Shown here piece by piece: positions 1 through 13,800 of a stretch of DNA of 64,000 bases. This DNA is from Mactromeris polynyma. Lineage: Eukaryota; Mollusca; Bivalvia; Venerida; Mactridae. Location of the stretch: assembly GCA_032209605.1 (NCBI GenBank), contig JASFXZ010000003.1:29848762-29912761 (forward strand), read 5' to 3'. The first letter of the stretch is position 1, and each line of letters begins with the position of its first letter. Below the pieces are notes generated by a model that made no database searches, had not been told where the DNA came from, and saw only the letters and a list, made by a program, of their open reading frames with translations. Made by a program: the position numbers and the translations under genes.

Positions 1-1050
1 CACAAGAAGTTCATTAGACTCAATAAAATATCGTGATTAGTTGTTAATTGATGTACAGACGTTGAGACAAAAATATAACTGGAGTGAATGTATAATGTAC
101 ATCGTGCACCATGATGGTTGACATTTGAACAACGTAACAATTGAGTCAATTATTTGAAATGGCAAGTAATCAGACATATATCAATGTTGTATTGTGTTTG
201 ATTCAAAACATTGCAAAACCTTGATTACATTTACAGACAACGTTCAACATGACCAACTACAGGGTTTGATGATATACATAATAAACAATCACCATTTATT
301 CAATTACATGAGAAGCCCTGTTTACGATGTCATGAATTAGTTCAACACTGTTGTTAATTCGAAGATTATATAAGCGAAATATGGGATTTCGCAGTTTACT
401 GCCTAGAAAACATATTTACAAATATATACAAGAATATTCAATTCTATACAGTAAAAAGCAAAACAAACTACAATTTCTTTTTCGATTTTCGAGAAATTCA
501 TATTTTGCGTTGAATTGCTTCAATTTGGATGAGACCTAAACCAAATGACACCGAAATTTACATATACTTTAAAAATGCAACCCGTCTGTATAAATCAGAA
601 TTTGTAGAAATTCATCTTTCGAATCATACATACATACATTTATAAGCATTAAGTTTTATAAGTTGATTGCCATTTACAATTTAATAATGACAAATCCATA
701 TCTCTCAATTTCAGAGTTAACAGGTTAATGTATTTCGAAGTATTTGATATCAAAATAAGTTTTGAATACATCCATAGACAAAACTATTTGAAAAGTCATG
801 AGCAATTTTACGAGTGAAGGGGTTGGCGATAAAGTTGATATTTTTCAAACGTGAGTGCGATAGATACATAATCAGTTAACACTCGTAGTGATATGGGTGG
901 TCTAGTATCATAAATTATGATGTTATATGATATTACACGGTAAAACATGACAATATTGGATCAAGATATCATAAAGTATAAAACATTTCTAATAGTGTGT
1001 ATGTCAAGTTGTATATGTAATGGTATGGTTCTAATTATGTTGTTGATACA
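1..1050. other. AT-rich noncoding sequence
   Basis: No exon, RNA gene or repeat boundary recognised. The short open frame at 351-539 looks like chance. Confidence 0.5.
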
Positions 1051-1160
1051 ATGGCACGGTTGCCCTCGTCATGACGCCGTTGCTCACATTATGGCACGGT
1101 TGCCCTCGTCATGACGCCGTTGCCCACATTATGGCACGGTTGTGCGCGTCACGGCCCGGG
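1051..1160. repeat. 40-bp tandem repeat, about 2.7 copies
   Basis: Units start at 1051, 1091 and 1131, each beginning ATGGCACGGTTG. The first two are nearly identical over 40 bp. The third is diverged and truncated. The unit is GC-richer than its surroundings. Confidence 0.85.
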
Positions 1161-1310
1161 TATGGTTATAATATTATGTTCACGGATTCCTTGTGATTTT
1201 GTTACCGATGGTGATAACTAGTGCTGGTGTATACCCAGTACTGATTAAAAATAATAATGACATCTTCTAGAATGTGTGTATACGTGATAAATTGAAAATA
1301 AAGTACATTA

Positions 1311-1430
1311 TACATAGTAGTTTATTTATTTCAAATACAAGTTCAATAAGCCACATGGCCCGTGAGACAAACAAGATACACAAATAAACATTACAAATGA
1401 CATAGCAAGTGGAGCATGTTTAGGCAATTC
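1311..1430 (-). mobile_element. non-LTR retrotransposon 3' tail, fragment
   Basis: On the minus strand the sequence reads ...GGGCCATGTGGCTTATTGAA..., then AAATAAA-type A-rich sequence. The same layout recurs at 48885-48945 (+) and 50840-50905 (-). The pattern resembles the 3' ends of CR1-like LINEs common in molluscs. No reverse-transcriptase coding sequence is left. Family assignment is an inference. Confidence 0.45.
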
Positions 1431-3770
1431 ATTATATCAATCTTATACACTTTTTGCAAGTGTGTGACATTTGGCGGCTACACTATACAATAGTTAGCCA
1501 AAACATGTTTTATGTGTTTATGGTTAATCTGTTTTAGATTTACGCCGTGTCTTACAACTAATTGCTATTAGCGAACAATTTAATTGCAGTTTACATGAAT
1601 GATTTGTATTAAACAGTTAGACATAGAAATAGCCTGGTGTGTATTTATAATCGATTTTTTTTAATCGAGTCTATGTCAAAGACAATTTGCTACAGGCATT
1701 GTAATAAAATCAAGTCTTTTCGGGACAAGAAATAAAAAAATACGACAGAAACGATGAACATTTCTGTGGACGGCTTTGAAAAATGTGATTTTATGCTTTG
1801 TACTGGATACCCGTGGCTTACAACGGGCGTGAGTTAACCAAAAAGGGGGTGATGATTTATGGAGGATCTCAAGTCTCCAGCTATGGACACAAATATCGCA
1901 CGTGGCCACATAAATGGTCATTTTAAGGCTAGTTTTATTCCTGGTGTTAGATTTCTATCTGTGAGTCTGCATAAATTACTGACCATATCGACCGTATATG
2001 ACATGTTGTAGAACATGTAAAACATGCTTCTCACATTATCTATAGGAGAGGATAATGATAAAGTTGAGTACATATTCAAATATAAATTTTATATCAAATA
2101 ACTAAATACAATATACGCCACCCGTAGGATCACGTTGCTTGTTTATATTTCTTTTGATCTAAAATAAAATGATTTATGAATTCACATAAAAAGGCAAGTA
2201 ATCGTGAGGGTGCATCTCTGTCCGTTGAATGCTGTGAAATGATACGGTGATGTATGTGTCGTGTGTTGTGGATATATGGACAATATCATCAGTACTGAAA
2301 GAGGTTCAGCTGACAGACTGTATCAGGATGGTTCACTGGTCAAGTGGTTATATTTATTGTTTATTATACAAGAATGGGCTATGTCGTATTGCTCTTTACT
2401 GTACTATTATCCAACCCATTCTGTACTCACACTATAATTGGTCTTTCAGATAAGACTGGTGTGCCGTGTTGGTGCTCTACTCGTGGCATGTTAACGTACA
2501 ATGTATGCTTCCGCAATTGGAGTTCCCCAAGTATCTTGCAATATTCTCCATATTGACATGTTGTCATTCCATCTCTGTTACGCAATGTGCCGCCCAATAA
2601 AAGTCTACCTTATGTTACAGGTGACCAGGCAATGCGAAAATAGAATACAAGGCATTGTAATAGACTGGTATTTAAACATGAGTGATAGTTGTTGTCTTCG
2701 ATAGACAAGGCTAGGCCTTACTAGTATTGCATTTATAATTAATTGTGCTGATTGCTTTGTTTCCGTCGTTGTCACATTGGTTGCATCAAATTTCTTGGTT
2801 CGATTATTATCGAAACAATAAATTTGAGCATCAATGTACCCATGAAACTTATTTTCACTTTTACCACTTTTGGTCGCATAGTATTTTCGATATAATTGTG
2901 CTGAATGGTCTGAATACTGCATAATATACTCTGAACCTTCTGATAACCATTCCAAGCGGATAACTCGCGGAAACCAACATTTCCCACAGTTTGTTCTGAA
3001 TTTGTTTTGATAAAATCTTTCAAGTCATCCCAGTCAAGGCAATCCATATTACACTTGAGCGAAAGAATGTTATTACTATAATTGAGTCGTCTCCCTTTGT
3101 TGACTTTTATTATCGTTGCGAGGGCAAACATAGTATGAGATATGTCAAACTGCAGGTAACTACCGTACACCAAGAATCGAATGGAACGTTAATTATATAA
3201 ATTTGTCTTATTATCGCTCAAAATCAAACCAGTAAAACTTTATTTCGGCAATAAAACCCGGGGATTTACGACTCTTGGTTGACTCGACTATTATCTCGGA
3301 CATCTATACAGCCGCTGGACAATCACTGAACATATTTTAGTACAAAATCAGGCATTTATCCAGAAAATGTCGACCAAATGTTCCGTAAAAGATCCCTGAA
3401 GATAATAAACATGGACGCATCCGTAACACAGAGTGTCAGTGGACAAGATTACAGTTAAAACTCTTAAATACAACTATGTAGGATTTTATGTCGCAATTAA
3501 TTTCAATATACAATCGTATTATGTTTGCTTATATCAGACAAATCCCGTAACTTTACGTAAATCCTATCGGTTCAGGTACCAGGCACAACATTTAAGATGA
3601 AATATATTGCTGTTTGTACCGTAATATGATTATAAGGTATACCAAATAGACGTTTTAATGAGCATTCGGAAACATAAATTGTGTGTTCAATATTGCGGGG
3701 ACTCACGAATGAAAACACTTTTATAATCGCTTTTAATTTATTGTAACAGAGCCTAATGCACCTTTAAGTA
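1431..3770. other. noncoding, with a weak possible coding relic on the minus strand
   Basis: Mostly featureless AT-rich sequence. Two overlapping minus-strand open frames (2772-3173 and 2605-2955) in different frames have protein-like composition and are discussed as a finding. I cannot call a gene. Confidence 0.4.
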
Positions 3771-4030
3771 TTTTTCCCCAGGGATAGGATGGCGGACAGA
3801 CCCAGGGGAATTAGACAATTCATCTCTTTGGGGGCCTTATAGCCCACCTTAGATGCAAGCAATCTCTGTCTAAATATCAACAGTGATGCTTATTCTTCAC
3901 TTCCGGGATCTATTCAGAATCCGGTCTAAGTCTATTTACCCGGACCCTGAATCGTTCGGGGAGTCAAAGCCCCCCACCTGTCGGAAATCGTATTCTATCT
4001 CGTGTATGCGCGCCGCCTCCTACCCTTGGG
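3771..4030. other. GC-rich island upstream of the meteorin-like gene
   Basis: About 260 bp, clearly richer in G and C than its flanks, with runs such as CCCAGGGG, GGGGGCC and GCCCCCCA. It ends about 730 bp before the ATG. It could be an unrecognised SINE-type repeat or a regulatory island. No open frame or tRNA-like boxes convince me. Confidence 0.4.
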
Positions 4031-4379
4031 ACAAAACACTGATAAGTGCATAAGCCATTATGCATAGATATTCATAACTAAAACGAATGTAGTGTTTTGA
4101 ACACCTTTTCGAACATGTATCCCAATTTAATTCTAGGACACAAATTATTTGAATGTCGAAGAAATGGCTTAACGATTTTTGTTCATTTAAGCACGTAAAG
4201 AAGATGGTGCAACACAATTAACATAATCATGTTGCATTTTTTATTTTAGAGGTAAAATCTTTTATTGCATACAGACCACGTTGAATTTTATTGATAACAA
4301 GTAATAGCTCAATTTAGCATATTTGCATGCACTTGTTCTTTTTATTTCTCGCGACTTTTTTGGCAGACGAAATTAAAAT

Positions 4380-4762
4380 CTTACATTTAACATTTTCTGT
4401 TCCGCACGAGCGCCCACTATCTCCATGCGTTTATTGGTTCGTAACAATCCTAACTCCTCCCACTTCAGCCAATCACCGTCTAGAAAGATCGTACATTACC
4501 GGTATAGAAGCACGACTAAAGATTAGTTTAAACCGTATCTCCTTTTGATACAGACATTTACGTTTGCTATCATTGAGAATTTAAAACAATTTTGCATGTC
4601 TGTACAGATGTGACTTAATATCTGTTTAAAATACTTGGATTAATTCTTATTTTAGTCTTCTCGAATGAAATGATAAGTTGATTTTGAGAAGAAAAACACA
4701 AATGGATATTTGAAAGTGACTTATAAGTTTTAGCTGTTCGTTGCGAAAATATTCTGCTCAAA
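4380..4762 (+). promoter_or_regulatory. probable promoter and 5' UTR of the meteorin-like gene
   Basis: Two CCAAT boxes in opposite orientation lie close together: ATTGG at 4433-4437 and CCAAT at 4469-4473, separated by a C-rich stretch (CCTCCCACTTC). No clear TATA box is seen. The transcription start and any 5' UTR intron cannot be fixed by eye. Inference from position and motifs only. Confidence 0.35.
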
Positions 4763-4875
4763 ATGGATTTAAACCAGCTAAACTACAGACGACAGTTGTG
4801 TCTCTTGCTGTTGGTGTTACTGAAAGTGAACTTATCATCACAACTACAGTGCGATCAATGCGATTGTATTGTCAG
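4763..4875 (+). CDS. METRNL: meteorin-like exon 1 (signal peptide and first cysteines)
   Basis: Encodes residues 1-37 plus two bases of codon 38. The ATG is the first in-frame start giving a hydrophobic leader, and the context AAAATGG is favourable. The leader is followed by a cysteine cluster C30-D-Q-C33-D-C35. The donor is GTCAG|GTAAAT. The exon is too short to stand out as an open frame; it was found by tracing the signal peptide upstream of exon 2. The start is well supported by the leader but has no transcript evidence. Confidence 0.85.
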
Positions 4876-7800
4876 GTAAATATATACAACATATGATTAT
4901 AAAATATACATTAAGTTTTGTTCCATTAAGGATACAATGCATAATTATGAACAGAATTCGTCGCACTTGCTTAACAGGTTTGAAATCTTAAGATAAATCT
5001 ATGTTTTTTTATATGTAAATCAAAACATTAATGTGATGAATTACAATGATAATGTTACATACAGTGAATATTATGAATCATACGTTCTTTAATGTTTTAC
5101 ACTGGTCGATGTTCAAATAAGATAGCAAACTTGAGGATTGTCTAATATTGAAGTTTTGCATGCTTGAAGTTTTTTAGTCATTGAAGAAAGTGTAGAAGAA
5201 TTTTGGAAATGAAATACCCGAATGATCAGTGTAAGAGAGGGGAGAGCTTACACTATGTTACAAAAAATATATAGTTTTGTTCATTGCAGTTTTGCTTTAG
5301 ATATTTCAATCATATTTATGCAACATTTCAATACAATAAAACTTCATGATCGTCTGTGGCATCCCCAACATGTTATCATTAATTGCTAGTTATTATTTTA
5401 AACATTTAAGCATTTAGAAAATTTTGGGTTAGCAGAAACAACACTGAATATTAATCTGCAAAATCAGAGACATAAAACGTCATTGGTAAAATCAAGGTGA
5501 CATTGCGCATGGTTACAGTTAAGTAAACTTTCAACATATAAAAAATAAACACTGGGAGTGTTACGTAACGTACATTTGTCTTTATGACTCTTTCTATTGG
5601 GTTTCCATCATATGTGATTTATGATCATTCACTTATATTGACCAGACTACAAGGGATACAGATGAGATAACTGCTCCTAATTGATGAATGTGTCTCAGAT
5701 GCTTTACCTGCGGGGTGGGGTATAAATCAAGACGTCTCCATCTGAAACAAAGCAGATATAAATAACATTATTTAAAATAGTCTGACACACGAGACATTGT
5801 CTATCTTGATATAATTATAGTTTCTTATCGATGTATATCTTTCGGACAAACTGATTCAGCAGACGCCACGGATACTGTAAGTGGCCCCTGGCTGTTTTCA
5901 AAGTATATATTTACCTTTTTAAAATTGAAATAAGGCGTGTTATTATGTTTAGATGATGTCAAAAAGGTTAATATTTACTTCATGTCAGTCGTTTTTGAAA
6001 TGCTATGTATAAACAAATCGACAATGTTAATGTTTTGTTTGTATCATCTTTCACATTGGGGCTTTACTTGAATTTGTTTACTTTTCCTAGACGAAATGTG
6101 ATCTTACTAAGGTAAAACGTTATCGCTTAATATAGCGACGTGCTCGTCATGTCAAATATTAACTTAAAAAAATTTGCTCTGCTTCAAGTTTTACGTTATT
6201 GGATTTTCATCCATTTTCACCTCTAGCCTACAATATGTGAAATATTTTCATCAAACTTGGCAGCAGTTTTGATGCTGTATAATTAACCGATGTGTCTAGA
6301 CTTAGTTCCCAATAGTAAATTTTTGGCACAATGAAATATTACTTTATTATACTTCCCGTCGCGAAAAAAATGACTCAGTCAGACATAACGAACTGATTCA
6401 GCATACTGTATAGACGCACGAAAACTCGTGCATGCGTTTGTCTGTATGAAAATGGTGATAACAGATAAACCCAATCGCAAAACTTGTAGATCCTGAATAT
6501 ATGCCAAACTTGAATATGATACAAGTTTGATGTTTCACTTCTCCCTCATAGTTGTCTGATTTCTTCATCATGTGATAGTCTAAACATTGTAACATTCAAA
6601 CTTTGGCTAGAAGTTGTCTTGCTATGTTCATATAGAGGTATATATTTGTATGTTCATACACTCGAATACAATGTTGTTCCTAGTTTGTATTGTTTTACAT
6701 TTCACTTTCGTGGTTAAATTTTGACAGTCTCATTTAGTTCATTTAAATATCAAGCAAAATGTCAAACAATGCTCTTGTCTTGTGGCCAACATAAACAAAC
6801 AATAGTAGAGTTGTATGAACTACACGCAACATTATATCATTTCCATAAATTTAAAAAAGATTTAAAGCAGATACAAAAAAAGTCTGTGTTTTATTCAGAA
6901 TTTAAGCAGACGACTGTCGATTCAGAGAACGTATGCATGTTTGGTACTGCATTCGTTTGTTATCGTACTTATCATAACGCGTGACTGAATCATTAAGACA
7001 TTGGACTGTCTATTTAAATAACAACGAAATCATTTACAGCGTTTGTGGGTCTATATAAGTATACTTTCAAATGTGAAATGCTATTAATTAAAACTACAAT
7101 AAGAACACAGCAATTAATTATGGTGAGGTAAACTTTACTTTGCTCACACGTGGCTTCAAGAGGCGTTGTTTATTTACATTCTAAAATCTCCACAAAGGTT
7201 TTAACTTCGTCTATTTGTCTTAGCAATACACTTATGGGACATTATCTTCGTATTCCTGTGATGAAAGGCCGCCGTGTTAGACTTGGTATCTCTAAAATTG
7301 TTCGTCGCCGTATCTAAAATTCCCATCTTCTTCTGTTATCAGAGCGAATCGTTTTCGTCCAAATCCAGTCTTCAAGTGTTTTTGTGTTTTTGTTATATGA
7401 ATACGGGTCCTAACACCTTATATAGTATAAGCTGAAGTATGGAAACTAGTCATACAAACATTCTTCTATTGAACCAGAAGAAATCGGATACGTATGTTTG
7501 AATATCATAAGATTTTTTAGTGATTACGGAGGCGTGTTAATGTTATATCAGAGTTGACAATCTTTCGTTATTTTTTTTCCAAAATAAAACTTACGCGGAC
7601 AAAAATTCCTAGTGATGCATAACATATTCTTGATAAACTAGGTAATTCTGCCTGGGTCTATTGAGTCACAGTCATTTGCGCGCTATCGATATACAATCTA
7701 AGTAACAAATATTGTTACTACGTGTCACTCTTTGTACACTGGATGCATTTTGTATTTTGCACACTCAAACCTGGAACATAAAGTAATCTGAGTGCGTAAA

Positions 7801-10800
7801 TTTCTACATGGGAGACCTTCTTGAAAATGGAATCCAGTCTTTATGAACAGGTGGTCTATAAATGGGATTCGGCCTGAAATGAAGTGGAAAGGAAACATAG
7901 CGTCCTGTAGCAGTTTTGTGATTTCACTTTCTCAGACGGTGTACACAAAATGGTGTAAAACTTGCGTGATTAATCACGTGATAGGTGATCTAGACCTGTC
8001 CAATGCTTAGATGGTCTTCACAAAACGGCGTGACACTTCTGCAATTAATCACGTGATAGGTGATATATACCTGAGATCCCGATCTGGTAACTTAGGCACA
8101 CATTGATATGTGTAAACATTAACATTTATGAGGCATTATAGACAGATAACCGTATGTCAATTAATTAACAATTTAATCATCTCTACCCGGCCCAAAAATG
8201 GTGGACAATGGAGTCAACCAATCGTCTCAGTGTTCACAAGATTACAGAAGGCTATCGTAGAAGTACTATAGTCTGGTCTAGTTAGTTTTGATGCCGTCAG
8301 AATGATTGTCAAATTGTTTATGTAATTAATCACCCGATCATTTAACGTATTAATATATCGTGTTGCTTAATCCATACACTACAGAATTGATCGGTTCAAT
8401 TAGCAAGACACATTAATGTTAAAGATACATCACCTATGGTATGACAAGGTAAACGTCTTGTCGTCTGCCTGTGCTTTATTGTGCACATAACTGAAGACAG
8501 AACCTGAAATAAGCACACTTATTGATACTCATCAATGTAAAAACATCTTACTCATGGTTACCTGCACGTTTGATTAATTGTTTGTCATTTAATTAAATGC
8601 TTTGTCATCATTTGTCACGTTGCGCCAGATTTTAAGTTTTTACGAATTCAGCTTTTTGACGAAACAAACACTGTAGATAGATCAAATAAAATAATTTTAA
8701 CTTGTATAATTTCATTGTTTCGTTATTAAAGAAATTTAATGGTTTTAATTTTCATTCCAGTGGTAATAATGAAGACAGGGGCGTGCACATGACAACTCTC
8801 ACGTGCTCTGACGGTGCAGTCACGTGGTACAATCCTAACGGCGCACTGAGTCTGGAGTTGAGACCGGATACACCCGGACGTTACCGAACATGTTATAAGG
8901 TGGATTCCGGGGATGTGACGTTGAAGATCTCACGTGAGGGCGAACATAACATAAACTCAAAATCACCCAATCAGCGATCCAAATATATCCTAAATGACCA
9001 TAACTTGCAAACTTTGTCAACCACTGAAGGAAAGAGTCAAGAAATTTGTCTAGAAGCCACAGATTCTGTGATCCTATACTTCGAACCGGAATACAGAGAG
9101 AATATCGGTTATCAGAAAATAGTGTTTCAGTATGACTCTTCAAAAATACCTGATCATGAGGAGCCATCCATAGAAGGTAAATTATTCTTATATAATATTT
9201 AAATTGTGTGTACTCATTTAAGTTGACACTAATTTGGATAGAATGTTCATACATCTTAGTAACTTAAATACAACATTGCTGCACGTGACTTTCGTCGCGT
9301 TATTACACCTGTTATGACAGATACATGCATTCGTATGTCAGTAAAAATGTATTTTAGATTTATAAATTTTACTCGGTGAGGGTTTAATGATAGGCTGACT
9401 AGTTATGCAAGGTTGACAGATTCAGTACAAAGACAGACACTCCTGAATATACGTGAAGCTTATTTCTAATGCAAATTTAAATTTGTTGAATTTGATACTT
9501 CTCCTTAATGGTAGCTGGTCTTATTTTCTATCAAACTATGCAAAGGAATACTTTTGAGAAAAGAGTATGTTAATGCAATCATACAGACGTACTGTAAAAC
9601 AATACATTCATTATTACACAGTTTTCTGCAACGGCCAAAAACTCGAGTCCAATACTGCCCTGCGTTCAGTAAAGGTATTTGAGGCTATCGTTTAGTATTG
9701 TTTCGTAAAGTTTTGCAATTTGGTTTCCCGTGTGCAATCAATGTGAAACGGTCGGCAAGGGATACAATACAAAACGTTCGCGATGGTAGCCGTAACTGAA
9801 CGCAGGGCAGGTATTTCCTATGCTAACGCTAACTCGGCACGTAGGCCAGGATAGAAAATACACGTATCGGACACTTGTATTTGTGGTTTTTGGGAAACAT
9901 GTAAGAAAAGTGACAATGCAGTGTTGTAGAGAACATCTGTATGAAAGCAATTATTACCGATTTATGATTAAGCATTTTTTATATAAAAAATAAGATTATG
10001 TGCCTTTAAAAGGAAATTTCTAACATGTGCATCTTATCATAACTCTTACACGAAAATATTACCACTTTTTTATTTCGCCCATGTATGTTTATCTTGGTAT
10101 TCAATTTCGAGAGTTCCTAAGTGAACAAAAATGTATTTGTAGAACGATTTGTTAGCATAACCATTCAACTATTATAGATTTTCTGTAAATATTTTCTTAA
10201 AAACTGTTCGACGTTAAATGCACACCTGTGGTAAGAAAGCGATGATTTCTATATAAAAACTTAAAGTGGAAAGCTAATATAATCGCACCTGGGTTACAAT
10301 TTATGACTTCAATGTGAACAAAGGGAACATTGTTAAGTTCAGCACGCATGATCATCACACGCCAATGAAATGCTCGTTACATTAACAGTTATCTTTTGAA
10401 ATGAACAAGATTTTTCAATGTCACTTAGGCGCTTAATGTGTGCATTTCTCAAGCGTCTTTGTGTAGGCCAACGGAGCGGAATTGTCTACGCGATGGTTTC
10501 TTCGAGCCATTTACTCTGACTTACACGCCTACTGAACAGTAGCAGAAAAAAGTTAACTCGTACAAATATATACTTTTTCTGTTTAATGAATGCTCACATT
10601 ATCAGTTCTGACATATAGAAGAAAACAGCTTTTTTAAGTCATTTACTTACATTGAATTTACACAATTCCGTTGACGTGCAATTATAGATGTAATTATACA
10701 AACTCGCAATTCACACACGATTACATTCATTGTGCATTTGAAATAATCACCGCATTGCGCCTATTAAGTATATTTAAGTTTAATTTATTTGAAATCAATC

Positions 10801-13800
10801 ATAATTCTGAAGAAATATAGTAATTATATACTAAATGTTTGACTAGTGAATTTTGTGAAAAGGCGTTCCCGGTACTTACACGTTTGGACATGTATGATTG
10901 CTCGATGTATTTACTGCTTTCATTGCGAAATTTCTGTTAAATTTCAATTATATTCGATGCATATAATATTGCTTATGTATACATTTTCAAAATGAATTTA
11001 GTCGATGTAGCAAATTTTGTCTAGAAGTCAGATGTTTGGTTCTTAAAATGCCTCGGTGGTTACGTCATGAAGATTCGTTTATTTGTCGGCTCAGCGAACT
11101 AATATTTCTAGTGCTGCGATATTATATAAACAGTTCTAACAAAATTGATCCAAAACAAACTTCGATATATTTCCCCCTACCTCACGCAGTCATACTGGGT
11201 GGCTTATCGGTTAATACTAACATATCACAGCATTTTGCTATCATAGACTCCAAGGTATTTACAAGATTATTAACTCATTAAACAATCTCGACAGACGGCA
11301 ATACATTTTGTAAACCATTATCATAAACATCACAATTTGGTTGCTTGCATAATTCACTCACTGCAGCCAATTATCTCGTATTTACTGCATCAACTGCTTG
11401 ACACAACACCATTAATCACGTGACATATTTCATCATTCCCTTACGTGCCGTGAATACAGTCACGTGATAGAATGGAATGAAAAGTATGACAATTTGAATA
11501 TAAAGTAAGGAGTGTGGAGACAGCATCTTCTATATAGCCAGGTGTAATATAATCAGGATATTTATTCAGATCACATTTCAATACATCCTATTACGGTTCA
11601 CGTAGGACAGGAAGGATACAAGGAGTGGAAGGGGCCCAGGGATATCTGACGCTGATAAATGCATTTTATGCATATAAACTATGGCACTGACACGCTCCGT
11701 ATTCATCATGTAACAGCATTGTCTAGTCATCCCCACTTCCTTCTTTACTGATCAAATTTCTTGTTTTTTTTAGCTAAGACATTTAGTCATAATCACGCGC
11801 TGTTTAGTAACGTCATTTCTGAATACTCTTAAACCTCACTTTCTCTTCCGTTGCAACTTAGAGAACTTAACCGATACCCACACCATTAATCTGAGTGTTA
11901 ATTACAATGAGTATAACTTACAATGATTATTCATTAACATATACGCCTACATTTGTTCTCTATCTCTAAGGCAGTATAAAACAGCGCTGAAACAACATGC
12001 GTTCGCTCACTGTTTGATGGAATAATTCGTTTCTACGGATGAATAATATTATGAGTCATATCACCCAGCTTCTTGAAAAGCTGTAAAATTATATAATGAA
12101 AAATTATATTATAATGGGCGACATTCTTGATTGATGATAAATAAATGGGGGAGATATGAATGCGCGATAAAATGTAATCTTTAAAACATACCGCAATAAT
12201 TCACTTGATATAATTCAAGTAACTGGATAAATTCAAAATGCGTGAGACTGAATTTTAAAATAAGTTTATTTTTATGCCATGGAATTTTGAGATCATAGCA
12301 CCCCGAGTTTTCATGAAACTCTCTCAGAGAGAAAAGTGTCTATTGTTACAGAAATGATCTCGAAATGTCATTGCAAGCAAAATGTCTTTTAATTCTGTTG
12401 AAGTTCAAACCCAGGAGTCAGAGATTATATAACTTGAGATTTGTCTCCAAACTCAAATCTTAATTAGGTTTTAATAATCTCACATTTATTATACACGTAA
12501 TGACATAGTGAACTTAACCATACAGGTCTCAGTACATGGCACACTTAATTTGTATACTAACTTAAATGTTTGAGAAAGTTAATAATTTATTCAACTGAAA
12601 TAGGCTACGAATGAACATGAGATTTCAGACCGGATCTGTTTTCAAGTTGTATAACATCGGAGCCAGTGATGAATACGTTGTAAAGTATTTTCAGAGCGAG
12701 TGATATATGGGTGGGATATACTAAATGCGTGGTTTCAATTTCCTTAAGATAAGTGCAAACAACAACCAACTTAATTCTTTCCACTTGTCTTAGTCTGTTC
12801 TTAATAAATTGAAACATATTGCATTCGTTCCTCTGCACGTCGACAGTGCAACCCACGGTTACATTCATGTTTGACCTGATTACTAAATACGCGGTTTTAC
12901 TACTAATAGTCACTATTTAACTTGCTAATGTCATATTTAATGTACATTTTAACACATTTTAAACCATTTTCTCGCGAATATAAGATATAGTAATTTAAGT
13001 AATTAGTTGAAGTGAAAAAGCATGGACACATTGTACCACAACGTCATTTAAATCTTACCTATTAAACTCAGCGTGTTGTATCATGGTAGACGGGTTCTGC
13101 AGTTGTTTTTACGTAAATCTACATAACTAAGAGGTGCAAAAACGCTTGATACCGGACTATATTCTTTGTGTACGTAGCCTTTATTAAAAGGTTAAATGAT
13201 CGTCACACACCTTGTTCGTGTTACAAATTGTTAAATTGCCATCATATACAGATTTACGACATGGAACCGAGATTACGACAATGTGGTATAAGTAAAGTGT
13301 TGGAGTAAGGACTTGTAGTACAATATATACATATACATGAAAACACAACGACTTGTCAATTATTCTGAAGTGGTCGTCCTTCTGGTACATAAAAATGTCA
13401 TGGTCAGATACTCATTAACACGTGGCCTGATGTGTTAAGTTTACAGTTTAAAGTAAAGGAAAATGACTATATTTTTTACAGTGAAAGCTTTTTCGTCTTA
13501 CAAACAATTAAAGATATTTTCCATAAAACACACAATTTAGGCTTCGACGACGACGTGATACGAGGACAGACCTACCGACTTCAAACACATATAATACTTA
13601 TATAGTAGATGATTTATGATCATGTGGTTTTTGTATATTACAGAATGCAGACCGTGTAGTGAGGACGAGATATTGAAGGCTTATTGCTCCAGTGATTTTG
13701 GTAAATATATACTAAATAATTCCCTGTTTTATATTACAGATATTCATGCTCCCCACAGCCAGTACAATTACATATAATTACAATATTCAACAGTCTCGTA

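Noticed and set aside
8835..9254. 139-codon minus-strand open frame
   Set aside because: It is the antisense shadow of meteorin-like exon 2.
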